64,000 bases of DNA from Dicyema japonicum (GCA_011109175.1 RDEW01000020.1:859746-923745); one strand, 5' to 3'; positions 10,056 to 21,224 are shown, numbered from the stretch's first letter. Numbers and translations are program-made. Notes: generated from the sequence alone by a model not told the origin.

Positions 10056-12230
10056 AGTTATTATTATTAGCACTTATCGCTATGTCATAGGACTTGACAA
10101 AGCATGTGCAACACGAGTTAGCAAATCACCAGTTAATTTCGTCCACTTCCTCCTATTCAAAGCCGCGGAGCGTAACCAGTCAAGATCTACTCCATTTCCA
10201 TGATGCCGTCCCATTTCTTTGAGGTCTTCGTCGAGAACGACTGGCAGTGTCGCCCTTGGGTGATCACAGAAACGGGGGGCTTTCAACATGAAGTAATCCT
10301 CCATGGCTACGTTCGCAGGGGCATCTAGGTCCAGTCGCAGAATATAACCGAAAAGCCTTCATCGTGTATCCAGAATTTCATTTGAGATTTCAGAAGTCCT
10401 CGTCTTTTTATATAGAAGATTAGATGACATCCTCGTATCACCTCTTCCGAACATCATATGTCGTAGTTGGTCTCTATGAAACGCATTAAGCCTCTTCAGT
10501 TCATTTCTTGAGCAGGCCTAGGTACCAGCTTATACAGTAGTATCGTTTTCACTAGCGAATTGTATAATCGAGTTTTTGTTATAATGTCAAGGCCCTTTTT
10601 GTGAAGTCAGGTGTTCTTCAGTCTGGAGAGGGCAGTTTGTGCTAAGGTTTTCCTTCTTGTAATGTCTTCATGGTCTCCAAGGAGGGAGCCAAGTTTTTTG
10701 CATTTGCGCTAGTGCTCTTCCGTCCTTGTTCCTTCCCTCTTGAGCTCAGTTACCTCAGTCTTGCCCGGATTTACTGTTAGGAACCATTCAGCTAGTCTTC
10801 CAGGCACCTCTTCCAACAAGTGGGTGAGCGATATTTTGTCATTAGAAATAAAGTCTACGTCGTCAGCTACGCAATAATGTATGTCTTTTCACCCAGTATC
10901 GGTTTTGATTCCCGTATAGCAGCTTCAAGGTATATGAAAAAAAGAATAGATGATAATGGTCTCCCTATGGAGTGCCAACAGTCGTCTCAAATCGGCGAGA
11001 CAAGGCTCCCCCGACTCTTACAGTGAGTCAAGTATCAGCTAGGAAAGTGGTGGCCATTCTGACAGTGGAAGCGTCTAGGAAACTCCCCAGAACCAGTATT
11101 AGCCTCCGTCTGTCGACAGAGTCGAAGGCCCTCGAAATATCGATTCCGAAAATGGTTGTAGAAATTTTGAACTTTTGAACGGCCGCAGATCTCCACTTGT
11201 GGGACCACAAAATATCGGAAGTATATCTTCCTTCTCGGAATCCGCTGTGGTATAGCGACAGAAAAGTATCTAGGCGTCTTTCCATTGTAATGTTATGTTC
11301 GCCAGAATTTTTTAAGGTGAATTCATTAATATAACTGGATGGAGGTTCTCCACCTCAGCTCTTGGTTTATTTTCCTTCTGTACAGGTATCAAGATACCCT
11401 CTCCCAGGGTCAGCATGTGACCATAATAGTACATCTCGTTCAGGATCCTAGCGATGCATTCATACAGCTTTTTGGTTCCATATTTGAAGAATTCACCACC
11501 AAGGGCCAGGAATCCTGTTGTTTTTCAACTTGGAACTCGCAAGTTCAACTTCATGTGGTGTGATTTCTTCTTCCAATTTTTTTCGTTCTAGGATGATATT
11601 GTTGTTCCTTGGATTGAAAAGTTTTCCAAAGTGGGCAGCGATAATTTCCGCCACTTCCCTTTGGTCTACAATCTGCGTTCCTTTGTCATCTCTTATCATT
11701 ATCAGTTGACGGAGTCTCTTTCCTTTTATCTGTTTAACAGCCTCGTAGAATTTAGCGTTGTCCCTGAGAGATTCTATCTTCTTAATCTGGTCCAGTGCTC
11801 TATTTCTGTTATGCTGACGTATAGTTTTTCTTATTTTTGCTTTGATAGTCTTTCTTTCTAGCCGCAATTTTGATTTTACGTTCGAATCGTCAGTATTTTG
11901 ATATAGTATCCATGTGGTCTTTTGCTTATTAGAAAGGTCCTTCACCGTGTACACGTCATTGTGCGATGGGATTTTCTCATGTTCTTTCAATAGATGCAGG
12001 CTGGCTCCTTTATGTATTGAGTGCTTTACAAAATCCCAGGATTTTCCGGGCGGCAAATCTGTAGCCATGTTTTCTAGTTCGTCCAATTTTGTAACCCGGT
12101 AAAGTGAAAAAGGACCCAGCTTCATACAGACCGGTCGCGTGATTGTGTTCGGTGTCGAAAATTTTGGAAAGGATGGTTCTTGCGAAAATCAAAAATTTCC
12201 TTCCGGATTTGTCGTTTTAACATGGTTTTA
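10055..12230 (-). mobile_element. LINE-B non-LTR retrotransposon, long but broken copy
   Basis: Minus-strand order: a linker (12125-11493, ENMATDLPPGKSWDFVKH ... RKTIRQHNRNRALDQIKK) ending at the RT start. Then RT with FGIDISRAFDSVDRRRL (11285-11028), and the RT catalytic motif as VADDVDFIS near 10850. Last is the C-terminal block with RATLPVVLDEDLKEMGRH, DLDWLRSAALNRRKW and VAHALSS (10304-10080). It ends in a (TAA)n tail at the plus-strand ttattattatta near 10055. Frameshifts and stops occur throughout. The 3' 280 bp is about 90% identical to 48430-48725, which implies fairly recent activity of the family. Confidence 0.75.
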
Positions 12231-13225
12231 AAAAGGAGAGGTCTATTTCGACCCATTTATCTGCATTGACTCACTTTATACGATATGGTTTCTCGCACAG
12301 CCCGGGACACATGAAGACTGTACTTTGTTCCATAGATGTCCACAAGGCTTTAGACTCTGTATCAAGGCGGATTCTTGGAAAATTTACCAAACAAAGATCC
12401 CTGGTAAACTCAAACTCTGGCTAGATAACTTCCTTAGTGGTCGGAGGGGACGCGTCTGTATTGGCTAGTCAAAGTCTATTTCACGGCTTCTCCCTAATGG
12501 GGTTCCCCAAAGATCCCCTCTGTTTCCAGTTTTCCACTCCAGACTCCGAAAATGATATCGTTCTAACTTATGCCGACGACAACGTCATTGCGTTACGCGA
12601 CCAGGAAATCCAGATTGCCACTTCGAAATTGCAAAAAAATCTGGACAGTCTTGACAAATGGCTATCAAAGAATCGCCTAACTACTAGCAGTGAAAAGTCC
12701 GTCACAACCCTATTTACTTCAGACAATAGACTGGGAAGACGGAAGGTCGAACTGAAGGCGAACAATGCAAAAAATGAAGCTATTCCTTTCAGAAAATCTC
12801 AAAGGATCCTGGGGTGACTTTTGACATGCATATGTCATTCTCTCCCCATGTTGAAAACGTAATTACGAAATGCGAAAAAAACTAATGTTCTGAAATGCCC
12901 CACAGGCTTATGGAAGATCGGAAAGCATTTTGTTTTGAGCACTGTATATAAACAATTCATTGAACCATGCATCTCTTATGCATGTGGTATATGGGGTCCA
13001 CTCATCTCTTGGACGAATGTCTTGAAAATAGAGGCTAGCCGGAGAAGAGCCTCCAAAATCACGGAACGCTGGATCTCTGGAGAACTCCAGCCACCAATGC
13101 CTCTTGAAGCCTTGATAAGAATGAACCACAGAACGCGCCGTCGTGACTGCGAAGGTCCAGTTACTCGACCGACACGTGCTTGTGTGGGGACGAGGGAGGA
13201 GCATCGGGCAGAGATGATGTCATTG
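12225..13225 (+). mobile_element. LINE-D non-LTR retrotransposon RT region
   Basis: RT block with IDVHKALDSVSRRIL, the GKLKLWLDNFLSGRR equivalent, and the catalytic motif LTYADDNVIALRDQEIQIAT at about 12563. It is followed by LDKWLSKNRLTTSSEKS, a VTFDMHMSFSPHVENV segment, then the C-terminal LSTVYKQFIEPCISYACG and RRRASKITERW. The motif order is that of APE-type LINEs (jockey/CR1 side). The YADD is intact but several frameshifts make the copy dead. Confidence 0.75.
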
Positions 13226-13479
13226 CTATAGCGTGCTGGGATCACTTGATTAGTTAGTTTGTGTAACCGTGGTCTCTGATGTTGTGATTATGTTATGTTA
13301 AAAATACTTTTATCAAGGAAAGACAAGATAGTAAACGGTTATAAAAATACTAGATAATTGATTGGCTGTAGATTATTCTATAATCACCATTTTTCAAAAT
13401 CAGCAATCCAAATGGTAATTAACGTAGTAGTGTCTAAGTTTTTTCTAAGCAATTTCATATTAAAAAAACAATAATTTCA

Positions 13480-13690
13480 GTTTCATCATTCCTATCGTAG
13501 TTGAGACAACTAGAGGAATAAGCGGGATATCGCTTTGTTTCCTCAAGAAGGTGGAACGACTGACCACACTCAAAAACCACTACGCACGTGAGACTCTCCG
13601 TTGATTATGTCGACGAGGTCCATTTTTGTTTAATTTTAGTTTATTGGTCGAAATAAATGTTTTTCATTTTACCAAATATTTCGATTAAAT
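13480..13690 (+). mobile_element. RLE element 3' fragment
   Basis: Encodes PIVVETTRGISGISL and FLKKVERLTTLKNH, matching the C-terminal tail of RLE copy i on the minus strand (PIVVKTTGGISGKSL ... FLKKLGRLATLKSH). Strongly 5'-truncated. The flanking 13225-13480 stretch is AT-rich with nothing seen. Confidence 0.6.
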
Positions 13691-13750
13691 TAACAATTTC
13701 AATATTTTAAGCATAAAAAATGACTACAATTTTATCTACAAAAAAGAAAA

Positions 13751-15584
13751 TTAAACGATTTGACTATTTTCAATACTCCGATTAGCACAGTCAAAAACTT
13801 TAAAGGAGAATCCATTGCTACAAAAAGACCCCTACGAAGTGATCCCTCAAAACTACAGGATTCAAAACAATTGTGCCATCTTCACCAGTATTAACACAAA
13901 AATCATTGCATCCCCCATCTGCTAACACCAATAGATCAGGATGCGGATACAAATACAACGAGTTATCAAATCCCCAATAAATGGGAGAAATGTATGGAGT
14001 AATAGGACTCACGTGGTATTGTGATAGCATCGTCGTGACCACCTAAAGTTTCAACAGAATGAACATTCGAGGTCAAGGATCCACTCTTCCGTAAGGAAAT
14101 TGAAGCCCTTGACATTTTACGGACCACATCGGAACGGCAAACCATAATTGAATAAGAAAACAGTCGAATTCGGCAAGGATTCGATGAGAATAATATCGTG
14201 GAAGGACTCACAGATCTCAAACCTTCAGTTATTCCTTCAGGAATCATGGGTCTGCATAAAAATACAGCAAACTGAGGAAGAATGTCTCCAAAAATGGGAT
14301 CAGATGGACCGGGGACAAACAAAAAAGTGGAGGTTCCGAGAATCCTTCTGTGTTTTACCAGTAAGGCTCCAAACTTGTCAAAATGTTCTCAAAATAACCC
14401 ATAAATGTCTCACTTTTTAGTTTTTCAAAATCCACTGTAGAATGGTACTTTTCCATGAAATTACCACACAATACAAAAAGAACTGGCGGATGATTCGAAT
14501 ATCCAGAAAATAGCCTGTCCAACTTAGGAAATATCTAAGCTGTTTCCCTGCGTTCTTACTCTTGTATCGTCCAAGTGAACGTCAGATAAGAAAACCACCA
14601 TCCCATCCCCACGTGGGTCGGATGCCACCGAACCTAGTAGTCCTAATTCTTCACATCCATTAACTTTGAGTATCTCCCTACGGTAGATTTCAATAGTTAC
14701 CTGGAGATGAGCCTGTTTTCAGGAGGAGGATATCCAATTTCACTAGCAAAGAGAACTTTATCCCTGCAGAAGCCTTCAACCAGAACGAAGGAGCCGTCGC
14801 AAAAAAAACCTTCCTGGAATTTCTAAATTCTATTATTGTTGGCAAACCGTTAGTTTCATATTAATTTGAATTTTGGCGGTCAAATCCTCTAAATACCATT
14901 GATCCTTGTGGTAACGTTAGCAAATACCTCCCAAAGTTGGTAAAGCATCCCAAAAACAAGGACCTCTGAGTTCTCCTCCTTTGAGAGAATCGTTTCGATG
15001 TTTTTAAGCTGAATTGATAAAATATTCTACTTTAAATCCCTCCAATGGGTGAAATAAAGGATTCCGTAAAATACACTAAAATTAGCCAATTTACTCAACT
15101 CTATAAATCAGACTGAATCTGGCCCGGAAAAAACTGATTTTGTCGTCGGGTGTAGATAGAATTGATTTACGCTCACGTGAGCTATAGATGGCTAATAAAT
15201 ATAAAATACATTTTATATCAGTCCGATGGGCTATCCAAAACAAGTCTGGGCATTTCAAAGGCATCGAAGACGGATAAAAGTGAGTTGACATGTCAGAAAT
15301 AATACAAAATCAAACCGATTGTTGGGCAAATGTGGACAGTCCTTAATTAGTTGTTTGCTGACATCCACGTCAATGAAAGGCTGTGAAACTATGTTATAAC
15401 GTGTTAATTACGATTGTGCTTTTGTACGCTATGTAGTAAATATTCGACTATTTCATTACTCTTGCTTAGTGGCAGCTCACAGATTATGTCATTTATGTAA
15501 TCACATGCTTCTCTAAAACATATATTTCACGCTTTACTTGTTTATGGCGAATCCGTAAAGTTTGAATTTAGAAGCCAACGTCAT
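13751..15584 (-). CDS. POLE2: DNA polymerase epsilon subunit 2 (POLE2/Dpb2-like)
   Basis: Second subunit of the leading-strand replicase, working in the nucleus with CMG. From the start at 15584 (LASKFKLYGFAIN) exons cover ACDYINDIICELPLSK, VFDAFEMPRLVLDS, TPDDKISFFRARFSLIYR, LKNIETILSKEE, GMVVFLSDVHLDD and LFVLCGNF. They go on through FVPGPSDPIFGDILPQ, SSNPCRIRLFSY, SPIYWGFDNSLYLYP and PDLLVLADGG to NGFSFKVF. This is the calcineurin-like and OB-fold layout of the family in correct order. About fourteen introns of 21-26 nt fit, for example 14905-14927 (gtatttgctaac...caag). Two oddities near the 5' end: the intron at 15294-15315 ends in TG rather than AG, and the exon after PRLVLDSPSD meets an in-frame TGA with no GT donor nearby. 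These could be sequence errors or true decay. Confidence 0.9.
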
Positions 15585-15589
15585 GAACT

Positions 15590-15665
15590 CTTCTTGAATA
15601 TATTTTATTAATTTTTAATGAGCTCTTTTTCAATATATTTTATTAATTTTTAAATTTTAAGTTTT
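15590..15665. repeat. Two-copy AT-rich direct repeat
   Basis: The segment tatattttattaattttta occurs twice about 40 bp apart, just upstream of the POLE2 start. Possibly part of the promoter region, but no promoter element can be defined. Confidence 0.4.
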
Positions 15666-15714
15666 TATGAACTCTAATATAGTCCAATTAAATATTTCTC
15701 ATCCTCTTATATAA

Positions 15715-16060
15715 AATATTGTGGTCTTCTTGGCTGAACGCAGTGTCTGATGTCTTACTGTGGTATGTTCGAATCTGAAAGATGGACTTTTCAGTGAGTG
15801 AAGGCCAATTCTCGTCAACCGAATCCAACCCATGAGTTCTTCTGGCATGACACAGTTTTTAAAAGGGATCTTCATACTTTTATTCCTGACCAACTCTACT
15901 AGTGAAGATTTCCATTATGAAGAATTTTCAGCCTAACAATGAAGTGATGCTCTTGACGGTAAGAAAAGGGCGGAAGCATGTAATGGACTACTTGATGATA
16001 GATTTGGTAGGCACAAGCAGCAATGCTTTGTTTGTCACATCTACGTTTTATTCCAAACGA
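15715..16060 (+). mobile_element. SINE2 copy c
   Basis: A B-box-like gtatgttcgaatctga near 15762 is followed by the SINE2 body (gggatcttcat, gaagatttccattatgaa, gtaatggactacttgatg, gcacaagcag). It lies upstream of POLE2. Confidence 0.6.
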
Positions 16061-16205
16061 AGTTCCCCAGGGTTAATACTTGTCTTCTTTGTAAAATTTA
16101 CATTTAGGCGATCTGCCGACCAACTCCAAGACACTCCAATTGACCAATCAGAATTCTCTCTATTATGCCGATAAACATGGATCTTCTACGACGTTGAAAC
16201 CATTT
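16060..16205 (+). mobile_element. Jockey-like RT fragment
   Basis: One frame gives NEVPQG, a stop, then LHLGDLPTN and LYYADKHGS. This is the spaced VPQGS ... DLP ... YADD pattern of a LINE reverse transcriptase, with stops. Short and dead. Confidence 0.45.
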
Positions 16206-16940
16206 CTATCCACTAATATACTGATATGAAGTAGATGGTGCGTATGATGTCCTCTGTTCTTGTAATTTCTCCGAGTTTACAGTAAATAAATTTTTTAGAA
16301 TCTCCAGAATTTTAAAATGTTCATCTCCCACGCCGAGAGACCAATCTATAGGAACGACCAGGATTTGCCGTTACTCACTTAATAGCCACTGGTCTCCTAC
16401 AAGTTAATGATGTCAGGGTAACTTAACTAACCTAGGTGACCAGCTATCATTTTTTATGTAAATGATTTTTTTTATTTTTATATAATTTGTGGGAGCTGCA
16501 GGTAATTACAGCTGGGTGCATGAAGTCCACCAGCCTCTCACATGTTAGTGAGGCTACAATTAAATTAAGTCCCGAAAATGGCTATTGGTTAATATCATGA
16601 GCTAAGAGTTCTCAATTCATGTCTAATTATTTGTGTCATTTTACTACTTATGTTTTTAGCATTTTTGACTGTTGAGGCTATTTTTTCACTAAAACATTTA
16701 ACCAAGTGGTTAGTAGGTAGAAAGCTTATGTACCTTAATTAGACGTTAATTGAAGGGATTACACTATATGTCTCCGGAGGTGTTGAAAATGAAAAAATTA
16801 AAAAAATGTTTCTACTCTTAAAAATTTGTTTTTTTACTTTTAAAAAAATGTAGTTAGGTTATTGAATGGTCGAGAAACCTTATAATATTTTATTTGCATC
16901 CAAACTACGACAAGAATCTTTCAAAGTTAATAATAATAAT
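16205..16940. other. Non-coding region with one dispersed repeat
   Basis: 16372-16432 repeats the 228-283 sequence (tgatgtcagggtaac core). Near 16725 a cttaattagacgtt stretch also occurs near 23335. Otherwise AT-rich with nothing recognised. Confidence 0.4.
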
Positions 16941-17215
16941 AAAGCCTTTTCACGAGAGCCATAGTATTTATACCTCCGCATAAGGAGGACACACACTTTA
17001 TTTAAGTAAAAAACAGTTAATTTTAACTAATCGTAGAACCAAGGAATGATCTTCACTTCTTTTTATCCACTGATGACGGCGTCACTCGTCAAATCCTTTC
17101 TGCATCGTAGATGCGTAGAACCTTCCATTAGGTGAACAGCAGCAAGATTTGAACCCGTAGCCTAAGCCACTTTAGCCCGACACCTAACAACTATGCCACC
17201 CGGCTTTCAAAGTTA
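16940..17215 (-). mobile_element. SINE1 copy d, near full length
   Basis: The reverse complement begins gccgggtggcatagttgtta (A-box-like tggcatagttgtta) and has a B-box-like gggttcaaatc about 45 bp later. The body holds gacgagtgacgccgtcatca, and the 3' end reads actatggctctcgtgaaaag followed by a (TTA)n tail at the plus-strand taataataataa near 16930. Head, body and simple-repeat tail are all present, which defines the family. Confidence 0.8.
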
Positions 17216-17279
17216 GTGACTGAAATAAAACAAAAAAATTATTAAACGAAGTAGTTTTAATATCACTTTTCATTCAGAC

Positions 17280-17500
17280 GAAAATTGGTTTAATCAAAAC
17301 CATATTTGGTGGAATAAAAAAGCCATTCCCTGCTCTCGGTATTCTCTATAAGCAATCATCGAGCCGATTATCAGTTATGCCTGTGCAGCATTAAGAATTA
17401 ATTTCTCGTGGACAAACCGTCTTAAAGTTGATTTCACTCTGTCGAGCTGCGACTACCATAATGCACATCGCTAAGCTGAACAATATTCTACCCAGTCTGT
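17280..17500 (+). mobile_element. LINE-D C-terminal fragment
   Basis: Encodes IIEPIISYACAALRINFSW followed by TNRLKVDFTL. It matches the QFIEPCISYACG ... SWTNVLKIEAS segment of the LINE-D copy at 12225-13225. Truncated at both ends. Confidence 0.55.
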
Positions 17501-17639
17501 TTGACGATCTTATCAAGCAAAATGGCAAGAGTTTCTTAACCCTCCAGCAACACCTGTCGTCGACAGACCGTCCTGTGTAAAGCAATTTCCAGAAGAACAT
17601 CACCTCAGTTGGTCTTCTCACGAACACTATCCCCCGCCC

Positions 17640-18506
17640 GTACCGTGAATGTGTTGGGTCAAAAATCCAACATCAGGAGAAGCTGAAAAAGCTGAATTTT
17701 GAATCCAAGATTTGGCCTTTGCAGTTGATATTACCGCACATTTGAACGACCTTAATTTGGAATTGCAGGGCAAAAATAAGCTCATAACTCAGTTGTCAGA
17801 TAATATCAAGTGTTTTATTTAGAGAATAAAATTATGAAAGTCTCAGCTATTAAATGAAGATTTAGTTCATTTTTCTACGTTTAAAGAACTGAGGGGTACT
17901 GTTGATGCACACACTGTAATGAATTTTTCTAAGTATGAAGGACAACTGGATTTGTTGTTAAAAGAATTTCCTAAAAGATTTAATGATTTCTCTTTTTTTG
18001 AATAAGAATTTTCATTATTCACAACACCATTCGCTTTCGATGCTTCCAAAGTTTACAAATGGAATTGTTGGAAATCCAATCGGATTCTATACTAAAGGCT
18101 AAATATTTGGAGGTTGGAATACCTGCTTTCTTTTCACATCTTCCTGAAAAATTTAAGAACTTTAAAAATTTTGCTACGAAAATAATTGCTATGTTTGGTA
18201 TGTGTGTGAACAACTTTTTTCATTTATGAAATTAACAAAAACTGTTCAAAGAACAAGACTCACTGATAAAAATTTATCGGCTTTAATAAAAGTCGGGACT
18301 ACACGAATAGTTGAGCTCGGCATATCAAAAATTGTATTCGAAGAAAGATATCAATCCTCCAAAAGTTGCTCTAAGCACGACTAAAAGATGGTGATTACAT
18401 ATTTAGTTTTCCCTTATTTTTGGTTTTTCATTAAAATAAATAATCTTTCCTTATAAAAAAATATTATAAATGCGGCCCTCGAAGCTAAATGAGTTTGACA
18501 CCCCTG
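17640..18506 (+). mobile_element. hAT-type transposon remnant (ZBED5/FAM200-like transposase end)
   Basis: Frames give AFAVDITAHLNDLNLELQGK near 17720, then ILKAKYLEVGIPAFF-type sequence near 18100. The hAT dimerisation tail follows (FGMCVNNFF, MKLTKTVQRTRLTDKNLSAL), broken by stops. The sequence ends in gtttgacacccctg at 18493-18506, which reads as the terminal inverted repeat CAGGGGTGTCAAAC of hAT/Charlie elements on the other strand. No matching left end is seen. Confidence 0.7.
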
Positions 18507-18834
18507 TTATAGACGAAACAATTGATATAGAGTCCGAAAATAATATCTATAGTGGATATTCAGAAACGGAGAATATTGAAAACGTCGTAGAGGAAACAAA
18601 GGATCTGCTAAACAATTTGGAAGAAAAAATTTCACATGTGCATAAAACATGCTGCGAGACTACTATGATTTCCGGCTAAAATTAACAAATGATATACGAC
18701 AAAACTCTAAAACTAAAATAACTGATTATTTTGACAAAAATTTTATTTGATGTTAATTATTGATTCAATTTCAGAAATAATAATAAACCCCTGTTTTTGG
18801 GGCACTAAGTGCCCCATTAGGGGTCGGACTGTAT
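18507..18834 (+). mobile_element. Tigger/pogo transposon 3' end
   Basis: An acidic C-terminal tail (IDETIDIESENN, KDLLNNLEEKIS) leads to KITDYFDKNF-like sequence. It ends in a hairpin ggggcactaagtgcccc (18799-18815) and ggtcggactg at 18831, followed by TA, the pogo-type target. The same end occurs at 21979. The hAT end lies directly upstream, so hAT appears to have inserted into this element. Confidence 0.65.
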
Positions 18835-18900
18835 GGATTCACTCTGATTACTTCTGAAGGTAAATTAAAACCACAGTGTGTCCTGTGTTCTGAGGTACAT
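18832..18900 (+). mobile_element. hAT transposase N-terminal zinc-finger fragment
   Basis: Encodes YGFTLITSEGKLKPQCVLC, the BED-like beginning of ZBED5-type hAT transposases. Only about 20 codons are present, lying immediately after the Tigger end. Confidence 0.45.
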
Positions 18901-19019
18901 CATGTACATATTTACAATCGGACAATGTTACAGAGTTCAATAATTTTAATTACAGAGAAAAGAACAACAAAATGGCAATATGATGAAGATAGCATAAACT
19001 GTCGCGAGCGCAGAAAGCG

Positions 19020-20095
19020 ACTTTGACATCTGTCAAACCTATCATCAACCTGTCAATCTAATTGATGACTAATCGATAAAGGAATAAAAAGACTTCAAGA
19101 ATTGTCATATGACAAAGTTATGCAAAGAATTTAATGTGACGCAAATACATGGAAGACCCGACAATCCCCAAAGTCAGGGCTGTTTTTTATATAACCAAAC
19201 GCCTCACTCATCCACAGGTAAATTTTTTCTTATATTTTTTCGTAGGAGTTAGTCCGTTCCAAAGATATCGTGGGATTCCAAGATTTAATACTGTAGTAAA
19301 AAACAATACTGAACAAGACAAACATTCAGAAAAGGTTTTGTATTTAAATATATTTTAGATGAATTTGATTTTAATTTTCCAAAAATTAATTTGGAGTCCT
19401 TATTTTAATTTGAAAATCAAATGATCTGGGACGCGACGTGTGTTGATACTTATTCCCCGTCTAATTTGGTTGCTTCTGCTTCAGACCAGGAAATGCTTCA
19501 AAGCAGGCCGAGGAACGAAAGAGGAGGAAGTACCAGAAAATTTCGGAGGAGTATCTTTTTGTTCCATTCGCGGTGGGAACGTCAGGAATCCTTGGCCCCA
19601 AGCAGATGAGTTGGTTCGTATGATCGGCTCCATGATTCAAGCTGTGACCAAGGATCCGCGAGAGACTGGTTGGTTTCGAGAACGTATTTCGTTGGCTATT
19701 GTTAGGGGAAATAGCATGGCAGATGCATAATAGCTTATGCATCTCCCAACAGCTGACTTCTATTGTTTAAATATAATTTCAATTTTCCTAAAATTAATTT
19801 GGAGTCCTCATATTATAAAAAAATGAATTGGAAAATGGGAGTACATCGCTCAAAATATGATTTGGATGTTGGAGATATTGTATTCTATTTTTTAATTACT
19901 TAAAAGGCTCGCATTCAAAAGATTATGGGACGAATCTTCTCTTAGATTAACAAAGTTCGAACATCCGTACAATCGGACAATGTTACAGAGTTCAGGGGAT
20001 CCAGTTACTATAGTTAAAAAATTGTCTAACAATTTTGTCAATGTGGAAAATAGCGATGGACCGGTAATGAAAATACATTTAAAAAGACTTAATTA
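19020..20095 (+). mobile_element. Ginger-like integrase element, copy a, with a 28-nt intron
   Basis: Integrase pieces in order: IHGRPDNPQSQG (19137-19177, core domain end), YNQTPHSSTG (near 19192-19220), VSPFQRYRGIPRFN (19252 on), YDLDVGDIV (19853 on), and a C-terminal GDPVTIVKKLSNNFVNVEN ending in HLKRLN at 20093. Between STG and VSP lies gtaaattttttc...tttcgtag, a 28-nt GT...AG intron whose removal restores the frame. A retained intron argues against an LTR retrotransposon and for a DNA transposon such as Ginger, or a captured integrase. An RLE fragment interrupts it at about 19401-19780. Confidence 0.6.
19401..19780 (+). mobile_element. RLE element 3' fragment (copy ii) with long flanking duplication
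   Basis: Encodes IWDATCVDTYSPSN (endonuclease core), PQADELVRMIGSMIQAV, DPRETGWFRERISLAIVRG and NSMADA. It is very close to the minus-strand copy at 41575-41885. The 28-bp flanks 19373-19400 and 19781-19808 (aattttcc...ggagtcct) differ at one base, which looks like a target-site duplication made on insertion into the Ginger-like integrase. Confidence 0.7.
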
Positions 20096-20109
20096 GTTGA
20101 ATGTAGTCA

Positions 20110-21105
20110 CTAATATCAGTTAAAAATAATAATTATTCGGTTCCAGTTGGGGAGTCTCTGTTCCTTGGTTCTCCTATATTCGAAGACCGAATTGTGGAGG
20201 TGTTTAAAGAAAGGACAATAGAGCTCGATACTTTTGTGACCCGTTTGCGGCATGTTGACAACCATATTGCCCTCTTCCTATTGAGAAACTGCTTGTCCAT
20301 TACGAGATTAAACTATTTACTAAGGACTGCACCATGTTATAAGTGTGATTCCCTTTTAATGGAATACTCTGATTGCCTCAAAAGATGTACTGAATTCGTA
20401 CTTAACGTTCCCCTTGACACCCCTGGATGGATACAGACTCAATTACCGATATCATTGGGTGGAATCGGTCTTACTACTCCCTGCCAAATTTCTGGCCCGG
20501 CGTATTTTGCTCAAAACTTTCATGCAAAAACCAAGTGGACTCAATTCTTTCAAAGCTTCATGTCGGAAACTGTCCAATGACTTGGTTGAATACATGGACG
20601 TGTGGCGTAGTGAAGGGCTTAGCGAGCCGCGTAATCCAGACCAACAATCGTCTTGGATGATCCATAGATGGAATGCTCTGACATCCAACCTAGTCAGCGG
20701 CTCTCTGGACAACAAAATTTTATTCCACAAGTTCTAAATTCAGCATATTGCAAGAGATGAACAGAAGGAGGATTTTTAATCAATAAAATTGATTTTTCAT
20801 TTGGGATTTCGGAAATTCTACGTAAGTTTTAAATAATCATTTGGTGCGTAGATAGCTTCACCCCTTCCAATATTACAATGAGTGCGACAAATCCAGGCTC
20901 AGCTGCAGAGAAAGCAGAAATACTTAAAGCAAAGAAGTACACATGCCTCTGCGAGCAGTACACATTTGAACCAGTCGCAGTCGAAACTTCGGGAGTCATA
21001 GGAAGCATGTCGTTAGCCCTGCTCAACAAAATTGGATCGTTAGTCGGTAAAAGGAAGAATTTATTAGAATTATTTTCGAATATTAGCAAATTAAACAGAC
21101 TTGAC
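20110..21105 (+). mobile_element. RLE element copy iii (post-RT and C-terminal parts)
   Basis: 20194-20580 encodes the post-RT region (LRHVDNHIALFLLRNCLSI ... PISLGGIGLTTP). 20878-21060 encodes the C-terminus (SATNPGSAAEKAEILKAKKY ... LALLNKIGSL), nearly identical to copy vii at 33503-34573. The CCHC/endonuclease core between is deleted, leaving about 100 bp of unrelated sequence (20740-20850). Confidence 0.75.
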
Positions 21106-21220
21106 TAGTGACGCCGTCATCAGTGGACATTCAGGAACTGATAGTCTAAAAGACATACACCCAAGAAAAAGAAAACAGAGAAGTGATGAATTACTTTTTT
21201 CTCACTTTTTTTTGATAACA
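21106..21220 (+). mobile_element. SINE1 copy e (internal fragment)
   Basis: Starts gactagtgacgccgtcatca and runs through acacccaagaaaaagaaaa. Only the core is present. It sits directly on the end of RLE copy iii. Confidence 0.55.
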
Positions 21221-21224
21221 CCAA

